Source: JACPWY01 sp964603655 (GTDB lineage: Bacteria; Bdellovibrionota; FAC87; UBA2466). Taken from it: a stretch of 19,394 bases of DNA. The stretch is from the NCBI GenBank assembly GCA_964603655.1, contig CAZRVZ010000066.1:1-19394 (forward strand), read 5' to 3'. Positions 14,522 through 19,394 of this stretch are shown piece after piece; the first letter of the stretch is position 1; every line of letters starts with the position of its first letter. The position numbers and the translations under genes were made by a program. The notes beneath the pieces were generated by a model that was not told the origin of the DNA, did not search any database, and saw nothing but the letters and a program-made list of their open reading frames with translations.

Positions 14522-16699
14522 CTACTCGTCAATCAGCAGGCAAACGTCCGCTCTCGCTCGTCGAACAACTGAACCGATGGAGCAAGATTGGAGATTGCCG
14601 GATTCCACGAGGGCCGTGAGAAGGCCAACTTCAGAACTCCTCGAAACACAGAGAAGCAGGCCGCCGGATGTTTGTGGGTCGAATAACCAGTCTGGGGGAT
14701 TTCCAGAAATTTGGTTCTTTACCTGTGAATTCTCGGGATAGAGCGAACTACGAATTCCCAGTTCCGCGCACGCGGCAACCCCCGGAAGCAGGGGGACCAC
14801 GGAAGCGTGTAGGCGAATTGCGAGTTCGGTTTGGGCGCACATTTCAATGAGATGGCCGGCCAACCCAAACCCAGTAACGTCGGTACAAGCATTGACAGAG
14901 AAATTCATTGATGCCAACGCACCTGCTCGGTTGGACCTCAACATGCATTCGACAGCGCCTCTGTACGACATAGCAGAGCAGAGACCCTGTTGATGGGCGG
15001 CCATGAGTATCCCGATACCGATGGGTTTCGTGAGAATAATGGCATCACCTTCCTGAATGTTTCGCTTCGACCACACAGTTTCCGTTCGGGTCTCGCCCAG
15101 GATCGTAAGGCCAAGCGCCATTTCGGCCCCTTCAGAAGAATGGCCACCCACGAGTGACGTTTCTTCGTGTGCCAGTTGACCGTTCACTCCGGCCATGACC
15201 TCAGTTAGCACTTCCGCTCGACGAGAGTTAAACGGAATGACAGCCGTGCAAAGTGCGAATCGGGGAATGCCACCTTTAGCGTAAATATCGCTCAAAGCGT
15301 GATTCACCGCTATTCTGCCAAAGAGAAAATTGTCCGTGAGAAACGTGCGAAAATAATCGGTGGTGAGCAGCTGGATTTTTCCAGGTGATTGTCGGATGGC
15401 GGCGATATCCTCGCAATCATTTAGGCCAATGATTACGTCCGGGGTAGAATAAGGTCGCAGATTAGCAATCGATTGATTGAGTACGTGCGCTCCGATTTTG
15501 GAACCACAGCCCCCGCATCGTGACTTCATCGTCCTCGCCATTTTACCGACGGTCTGAAAGCTTTTCATCCACCGCGTATCGATCCAGCGTTTAACCGCAA
15601 GGCACAGTTTGCCGCGAACGCCGAAGTTCCCGTACCGCAGAATTCCTGTTCCATCGGACAAATTGAATATGAGGAGAAAATGGCGCTGAGGTTTGTAGAA
15701 GGTCGACGGACGACCTCTGAGTCGGCGTCGCAATTCACAAGCAAGATGCTCTCCTTGCCGGACGCTATAGACTCCAGCCTTGGCGAGGGGGGGCTGAAAT
15801 GAACAGCAATCGCCACTTGCATAGATATCAGGAGCACCCCGGCAAACTAATGCACTGTCGACGATAAAGAATCCATCGGTGTCGGTGACAAGATTGGTTT
15901 TCAGTCGGTGGCTTACGGCGGTGGTGGCCCAAACGATTCCATCGCACATCATTGGGATGGGTTTGTGTGGGTTGGCGTTGTTTAATCGGTTTACGATCAA
16001 AGTTTTATCATCGTGCAGGTATGCGGTCGTGTGTTCGAGAAAATCAATATTGCGCTGCTTGAGCGCTGATTTAAAATACCGGCGAATAACAGGTCCGAAT
16101 TCACTCCCAATCTCGCCCCGCTGAATGAGCGAGATTTTAAACTGAGGCTTGGAGCTTACACGGTGTTTTAAGCTCACCGCCAACTCAAATCCTCCCGCTC
16201 CACCACCAACAATCACGAGATGAAACGGCTTGTCTGTGAGTGCCATCCCATCAATGCACTCGAGGAGAGCGCCCAAGGGTTTCAGCGGCCACATCCGGGG
16301 GGCTGGGATGGTGGAATTGGGTAGGGCATCTACAATTAATGCATCGGGTGGACCGGTGTGGGACCCAATGCAGATACTGAGATAGTCAAACGTTATAGAC
16401 GGGCGAGCTGCAAAGTGAATCTTCTTGGATTTGCCATCGATGAATGTCGCCGAATCCAATATCAGGTTGGTTCCAATCCGAGCACAGAGTTTTACCAGAT
16501 CGATTTCAATCTGTTCCTTCGTATATTCGCCGGCGATGTATCCTGGGACCATGCCTGAATAGGGTGCCGCACCGTGTGGGTTGACGATGGTTAGAGATAC
16601 GCCGGGAATAGGCGCCATGAGCCACGACCTCAATATGACGAGATTGGAGTTTCCCGCACCGAGTAGAACGATATGAGCCAATCCCTCCATCGCCGGCAT
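14522..16699 (-). CDS. selD: Fusion of NDH-2-like FAD oxidoreductase and selenide, water dikinase (SelD)
   Basis: The 725-residue product joins two enzymes. Residues 8-375 form a two-dinucleotide-binding oxidoreductase like type-II NADH dehydrogenase: FAD site LLGAGNSN (14-19), NAD site VGGGAGG (164-170) and the C-terminal FAD motif DIYASGD (291-297). Residues about 391-725 are selenophosphate synthetase, which makes selenophosphate from selenide and ATP for selenocysteine and 2-selenouridine. The catalytic Cys and Lys are C398 and K401 in CGGCGSK, so E. coli C17 and K20 are kept but C19 is S400. Other SelD motifs are TSLVGGHSSEG, TDVTGFGLAGHLIEM and FDPQTSGGLLL. Such fusions are known in cyanobacteria and some proteobacteria; the oxidoreductase may supply or control reduced selenium (inference). 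The start lies 20 nt after the pseudouridine synthase stop, with GAGG about 13 nt upstream. No in-frame TGA is present. Confidence 0.93.
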   Translation of the reverse strand: MPAMEGLAHIVLLGAGNSNLVILRSWLMAPIPGVSLTIVNPHGAAPYSGMVPGYIAGEYTKEQIEIDLVKLCARIGTNLILDSATFIDGKSKKIHFAARPSITFDYLSICIGSHTGPPDALIVDALPNSTIPAPRMWPLKPLGALLECIDGMALTDKPFHLVIVGGGAGGFELAVSLKHRVSSKPQFKISLIQRGEIGSEFGPVIRRYFKSALKQRNIDFLEHTTAYLHDDKTLIVNRLNNANPHKPIPMMCDGIVWATTAVSHRLKTNLVTDTDGFFIVDSALVCRGAPDIYASGDCCSFQPPLAKAGVYSVRQGEHLACELRRRLRGRPSTFYKPQRHFLLIFNLSDGTGILRYGNFGVRGKLCLAVKRWIDTRWMKSFQTVGKMARTMKSRCGGCGSKIGAHVLNQSIANLRPYSTPDVIIGLNDCEDIAAIRQSPGKIQLLTTDYFRTFLTDNFLFGRIAVNHALSDIYAKGGIPRFALCTAVIPFNSRRAEVLTEVMAGVNGQLAHEETSLVGGHSSEGAEMALGLTILGETRTETVWSKRNIQEGDAIILTKPIGIGILMAAHQQGLCSAMSYRGAVECMLRSNRAGALASMNFSVNACTDVTGFGLAGHLIEMCAQTELAIRLHASVVPLLPGVAACAELGIRSSLYPENSQVKNQISGNPPDWLFDPQTSGGLLLCVSRSSEVGLLTALVESGNLQSCSIGSVVRRARADVCLLIDE

Positions 16700-16719
16700 T
16701 CTAATGGCGGGGCCTCAGG

Positions 16720-17580
16720 TTAGAAAGGGATGGATTCACTCGGAAGTCGGTACGCATGCCCAGGAGCGGAGATTTCGATTGCGCGCAGTTGGTGGAACGT
16801 GGGTTTCAGGATTCGGCTTTCCCACGCCGGATCGTAAAGCGCGTCACCCAGCAAGGGCAGTTCTATCTGACTCAAGTGAATTCGAATCTGGTGGGTTACG
16901 CCTGTTTTCATTCGGGCGGACACGAGGCATTGGTCGGCCGAGCGGGAGATTACTGCGAGCTCAGTTTCCGCTTTTCGCCCCAAAGGTGAAACGATCATTC
17001 TTCGGCGGTCGGTCGGGTGATGGTCGAGAAGGTTGTCGATGCGATGTGTGTCCCACGCGGGATTTCCCCAACATTGGGCTAAATACATTTTTCCCACCTT
17101 CGATTCCCGGAAAAGTTCGCGCCAGTAATCAAACCCATGGCGGTTTTTGGCGACGATGAGCAGTCCTGACGTACCCGTGTCCAGACGGTGGGGTGTTATC
17201 GTGGGTTGAACGCCTGGAAAATGGTCCAGAATTTCCGGCCATCGATGGGTTGCCCAATGGGTCACGGTGCGCGTGTCAAATAGGGACACTGGATGAGACG
17301 GCAGGCCGGCCGGTTTGTCGATAACGGCCCAGTCAGTCTCATCGGCAATAATGGGAATGTTGATTCCTGAGGTTACCCGAATTCGTTCCAGATGGGCCGT
17401 GAGTTTTGAACTAACCAATGGATTTTCTGAGGCTATGCGGTTTCCCTTTTTGACGGGGCGTAGTTCAGAATCGGTGATCAATCTGGCGTGGATCGCCTCG
17501 TCGACGTGGCGGGCACCGAGTCCAGGGAAGATGGCCCGAATAGCCTTGTCGACGCGGATCAGATTGGGCTCGTTTTCCAT
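16720..17580 (-). CDS. RluA-family RNA pseudouridine synthase
   Basis: This enzyme converts specific uridines in rRNA or tRNA to pseudouridine. From ATG 17580 the product is 286 residues. Residues about 8-60 resemble the S4-like RNA-binding domain of the RluC/RluD group. The catalytic domain has VIDKPAGLPSHP (87-98) and the family signature HRLDTGTSGLLIVAKN (131-146), with catalytic Asp at 134. Later motifs are KMYLAQCWG, GRKAETEL and THQIRIHLSQIELPLLGDALY. The frame is open 41 codons further upstream, but that part overlaps epmA coding sequence and carries no family similarity, so I reject it. The uridine target cannot be assigned. It is the first gene of an operon with the SelD fusion, 20 nt apart. 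Confidence 0.92.
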   Translation of the reverse strand: MENEPNLIRVDKAIRAIFPGLGARHVDEAIHARLITDSELRPVKKGNRIASENPLVSSKLTAHLERIRVTSGINIPIIADETDWAVIDKPAGLPSHPVSLFDTRTVTHWATHRWPEILDHFPGVQPTITPHRLDTGTSGLLIVAKNRHGFDYWRELFRESKVGKMYLAQCWGNPAWDTHRIDNLLDHHPTDRRRMIVSPLGRKAETELAVISRSADQCLVSARMKTGVTHQIRIHLSQIELPLLGDALYDPAWESRILKPTFHQLRAIEISAPGHAYRLPSESIPF

Positions 17581-17590
17581 GGCGGGACGG

Positions 17591-17618
17591 AATATACAAA
17601 AATCATGGCCAATGTCGA
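17591..17618 (-). promoter_or_regulatory. Candidate promoter of the pseudouridine synthase-SelD operon, near-leaderless
   Basis: On the minus strand TCGACA (17613-17618, 5 of 6) is followed after 16 bp by TATATT (17591-17596, 5 of 6). Transcription would start near 17584, about 4 nt before the ATG, so the mRNA would be almost leaderless; no Shine-Dalgarno sequence precedes that ATG. The -35 lies within codons 3-5 of the divergent epmA. On the plus strand the same bases contain TATACA (17593-17598) 6 nt before the epmA ATG. Confidence 0.4.
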
Positions 17619-18513
17619 AACAATAAAAGCCTGGGCACGACTCCTGGCGAATATTAGGAAGTTCTTTGATTCCCGGGGATTTACCGAGGTGATGACGCCC
17701 CATCTAACGCCAGTTGGGGCGTTTGATGCATCGTTGGATTGTCTGAGCGTCAGCGGAAAGCATGCCTGGGGGGAGTTACACACTTCGCCGGAAATTGCTA
17801 TGAAGGGCCTTTTGGCCGATGCGCCCATACCTATTTATCAAATTTGCCGGAGCTTCCGGGATGATCCCCCGAGCCCGATTCACTGGACCGAATTTACGAT
17901 GCTGGAGTTTTACGAGCCCAATCGGACCTATCGGGACGTATTAAATTCTACCCGGAACCTTTTTGAGGCTGTAATAGGGCACCCGCTATTATTTGAAGAA
18001 ATTACGGTAGCAGAGACTTGGCGCCGTTGGGTGGGATTGGATCTCGCTTCTCTCGTCGAAACTCATTCACTCGTGAATGCGGTCGTGGATAAGTCGCTTT
18101 GCAAACCGACCGGTGGGGATTCATGGGAGGATATTTTCTTCAAGGTAATGTTGACGCACATCGAGCCGAGACTCGATCCGCTCCGCCCGACGATTTTAAT
18201 CGACTATCCAGAACGGCTTTGTACGCTATTAGAAAATCGCATCGAAAAACGCGTGGAAAACCGATCGGGAACCGTTGAGCGCTTTGAGCTATATTGGCAC
18301 GGCATGGAGTTGTGCAATGGAGGAACCGAACTGGTGAGTGTCGACCGACTTAGAGACAGGTACCGGATCGAGAGTTCCCATCGAGAGAGGATGGGCAAAA
18401 GGCCCCACCCGTTTCCGCAGGTACTCTCCGATGCGATGGCGCGATTGCCTCCCCATGCGGGAGTGGCGGTAGGGTTGGAGCGGCTTTCCAGGTGTTTGGG
18501 TATAACAGTCTAA
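17605..18513 (+). CDS. epmA: Elongation factor P--(R)-beta-lysine ligase (EpmA/GenX/PoxA)
   Basis: EpmA is a lysyl-tRNA synthetase paralogue that attaches (R)-beta-lysine to a conserved lysine of EF-P, which then helps ribosomes through polyproline stretches. The 302-residue product is the catalytic class II core only, without the anticodon-binding domain of LysRS, close to the E. coli length (325). Motif 1 is at about 25-37 (GFTEVMTPHLTP). Motif 2 is at about 78-105 (YQICRSFRDD then HWTEFTMLEFYEP). Motif 3 is GVAVGLERL at 286-294, with the conserved R293. FELYWHGMELCNGGTELVS is a further family segment. ATG 17605 is chosen by alignment with known N-termini; the open frame upstream overlaps the divergent gene. 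The ribosome binding site is weak (ACGGA, 13 nt away). The partner genes epmB and efp are not in the window. Confidence 0.93.
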   Translation: MANVETIKAWARLLANIRKFFDSRGFTEVMTPHLTPVGAFDASLDCLSVSGKHAWGELHTSPEIAMKGLLADAPIPIYQICRSFRDDPPSPIHWTEFTMLEFYEPNRTYRDVLNSTRNLFEAVIGHPLLFEEITVAETWRRWVGLDLASLVETHSLVNAVVDKSLCKPTGGDSWEDIFFKVMLTHIEPRLDPLRPTILIDYPERLCTLLENRIEKRVENRSGTVERFELYWHGMELCNGGTELVSVDRLRDRYRIESSHRERMGKRPHPFPQVLSDAMARLPPHAGVAVGLERLSRCLGITV

Positions 18514-18565
18514 AACTTCAGTGGATTGGGGGGTTTGTCGGCTGGCCTCGTCGCGCGCGAAACCC

Positions 18566-18600
18566 AAAAAAAGCTTCGGCCGTCCCACAGGACGGCCGAA
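18566..18600 (-). terminator. Intrinsic terminator of the secreted-protein gene
   Basis: TTCGGCCGTCC (18575-18585) and GGACGGCCGAA (18590-18600) form a perfect 11-bp GC-rich stem with loop CACA. On the minus strand the stem is followed by GC and then seven T residues (18566-18572), a textbook intrinsic terminator 15 nt after the stop of the minus-strand gene at 18616. On the plus strand no U tract follows directly, so termination of epmA here would be weaker. Confidence 0.85.
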
Positions 18601-18615
18601 ACGTATTCCTGACGG

Positions 18616-19110
18616 TTATTTTTGAGCCAACTTTCGCAGTTGGTCTAGAATGCGAACCAGCTTAATCGCGGCCTTTGATTGGTTTTCCTTTTCGATGGCG
18701 CAATCAAAGCCACCGGAAAGAAGGATTACATTGTACCCGTCGGCGGAATAGCCGCGGGTTTCGGTCGGGATGCCAGCGCACTGAACTTCGGGGGTCACCG
18801 GTGCCACCGTGGCCGCTCGATCGATGAGGCGTTCAATTCTATCCATTTCATACGCATTGAAACGGCGAATGATTTTACTTCGACGCAAATCGGGACGAAC
18901 AAGGGCGCCCGGCGCGTAGTAGACGGCATCACCGTTTGTGCGAACTTCGATGACTCCATTGGATGCTCCGACTGGCATGTGGTGCAGATCGTAATAGGGA
19001 CCAAACGTATAGCTCAGCCGAACCCCTTTGAAAGTATCGGGGTGTAAAGACGTTGCTTCAACAATCGTGGACAGCATGATTAAACCAAGCATAAACAGAT
19101 TTTTTTTCAT
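18616..19110 (-). CDS. Small secreted protein of unknown function
   Basis: I do not recognise this 164-residue protein. Residues 1-19 form a standard signal peptide: KK, a hydrophobic core FMLGLIMLSTIV, then VEA before TS, a likely signal peptidase I site. The mature part is soluble and mixed alpha/beta. It has an aromatic, glycine-containing first half (YTFGPYYDLHHMP, and GVIEVRTNGDAVYYAPG) and a helical, basic C-terminus. Only two cysteines remain after cleavage, C111 and C137, suitable for one disulfide in the periplasm. No lipobox is present. AGGAAAG lies about 8 nt before the ATG. The gene has its own terminator and seems monocistronic. An inverted repeat 19 bp upstream of the start may regulate it. 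Confidence 0.75.
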   Translation of the reverse strand: MKKNLFMLGLIMLSTIVEATSLHPDTFKGVRLSYTFGPYYDLHHMPVGASNGVIEVRTNGDAVYYAPGALVRPDLRRSKIIRRFNAYEMDRIERLIDRAATVAPVTPEVQCAGIPTETRGYSADGYNVILLSGGFDCAIEKENQSKAAIKLVRILDQLRKLAQK

Positions 19111-19128
19111 AATATTCTTTCCTCGTTT

Positions 19129-19146
19129 AACACCATTATTGGTGTT
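19129..19146. repeat. Perfect 7-bp inverted repeat upstream of the secreted-protein gene
   Basis: AACACCA (19129-19135) and TGGTGTT (19140-19146) are perfect inverted repeats around TTAT, 18 bp upstream of the start codon at 19110. On the minus strand the centre reads AATAAT, which might serve as part of a -10 element. The arrangement is that of a small operator or of a 5' UTR hairpin; no regulator gene adjoins it. Confidence 0.4.
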
Positions 19147-19234
19147 TGCCGATTCACAGTGCAGGTGTTGTGCCAGATCAAAGCATGCTCAGTATTGGGA
19201 TCGCGCCGTACAGACGGTCGGTTTCAATCTGAAG

Positions 19235-19275
19235 CCGGTGCCAAAATGGCATCGGTAAAACTTAGCCGTTTACCG
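19235..19275. repeat. Two overlapping, mutually exclusive inverted repeats
   Basis: CCGGTGCCA (19235-19243) pairs with TGGCATCGG (19247-19255) around AAA, with one G-U pair. CGGTAAA (19253-19259) pairs with TTTACCG (19269-19275) around 9 nt. They share 19253-19255, so only one can form. The second includes the stop codon of the partial minus-strand frame. Neither has a clear U tract. The remainder of 19147-19234 shows nothing I can name. Confidence 0.3.
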
Positions 19276-19394
19276 GGCGGATTCGTCTTTTGAGTTCGTG
19301 TCGTTGTCAGACGGGCGATCGTTGCACGACACAATTAGGCGCGCGCAGCGGATCACAAGCGGGTTGACCGAGCGCACCCCCACCATGACCTGAT
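19270..19394 (-). CDS. Possible C-terminal fragment of an unidentified protein
   Basis: From the window edge the minus strand stays open for 40 codons and stops at TAA (19270-19272). The translation runs from a hydrophobic part (VNPLVIRCARLIV) into a hydrophilic tail (RPSDNDTNSKDESAR), a plausible protein C-terminus. No family is recognised, and 40 open codons are weak evidence. The direction agrees with the secreted-protein gene downstream. Confidence 0.35.
   Translation of the reverse strand, partial: QVMVGVRSVNPLVIRCARLIVSCNDRPSDNDTNSKDESAR

Noticed and set aside
14522..16699. Possible selenocysteine codon in the SelD active site
   Set aside because: The active-site position is an ordinary Cys codon and no in-frame TGA is present, so no recoding is needed.
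16704..17159. 151-codon plus-strand open frame opposite the pseudouridine synthase gene
   Set aside because: The opposite strand carries clear RluA-family motifs; this frame has low-complexity composition and no ribosome binding site.
17581..17703. N-terminal extension of the pseudouridine synthase by 41 codons
   Set aside because: It overlaps the divergent epmA gene, and its residues do not look like the family N-terminus; ATG 17580 fits the S4-like domain.
1..19394. CRISPR array, insertion sequence, phage or defence genes
   Set aside because: No regularly spaced direct repeats, transposase, integrase, nuclease or toxin-like frames were seen anywhere in the window.

Overview
The window is a chromosomal segment from a Gram-negative bacterium, probably proteobacterial in the broad sense. 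The support is a three-helix SecE, an EF-P lysyl ligase (EpmA), RpoB and RpoC with proteobacterial-type lengths and motifs, and signal-peptide proteins suited to a periplasm. Protein style and gene order would fit the former Deltaproteobacteria or Bdellovibrionota, but this is an impression from reading and no database was searched.

Layout. Bases 1-368 hold the end of tuf, then rpmG (L33) and tRNA-Trp, as in the usual tufB-trnW-secE neighbourhood. Bases 372-2970 interrupt that order with three genes: a minus-strand membrane-anchored coiled-coil protein, a plus-strand NCS2/AzgA-type purine permease, and a minus-strand Nudix protein with an apparent export signal. The conserved order resumes at about 3003 and runs to 14492 as secE-nusG-rplK-rplA-rplJ-rplL-rpoB-rpoC on the plus strand. 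This block joins protein export, transcription elongation, the ribosomal L11/L1/L10/L12 proteins and the two large RNA polymerase subunits. Translational overlaps link secE/nusG (1 nt) and rpoB/rpoC (4 nt). A candidate internal promoter with an upstream palindrome sits before rplJ, and rplL has a near-ideal ribosome binding site.

Bases 14522-17580 (minus) form a two-gene operon: an RluA-family pseudouridine synthase, then a fusion of an NDH-2-like FAD oxidoreductase with selenophosphate synthetase (SelD). EpmA diverges from it, with only 24 bp between the start codons. A good minus-strand intrinsic terminator at 18566-18600 ends a small secreted protein of unknown function (18616-19110). The last ~280 bases hold inverted repeats and probably the C-terminal end of one more minus-strand gene.

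Overall this is mostly a conserved housekeeping region. I see no CRISPR array, insertion sequence, phage gene, toxin-antitoxin pair or defence system. The points worth a second look are the tRNA-Trp 5' end overlapping the rpmG stop codon, the three-gene insertion with its exported Nudix protein, the NDH-2-SelD fusion with an altered CxC motif, and several inverted repeats at control points.
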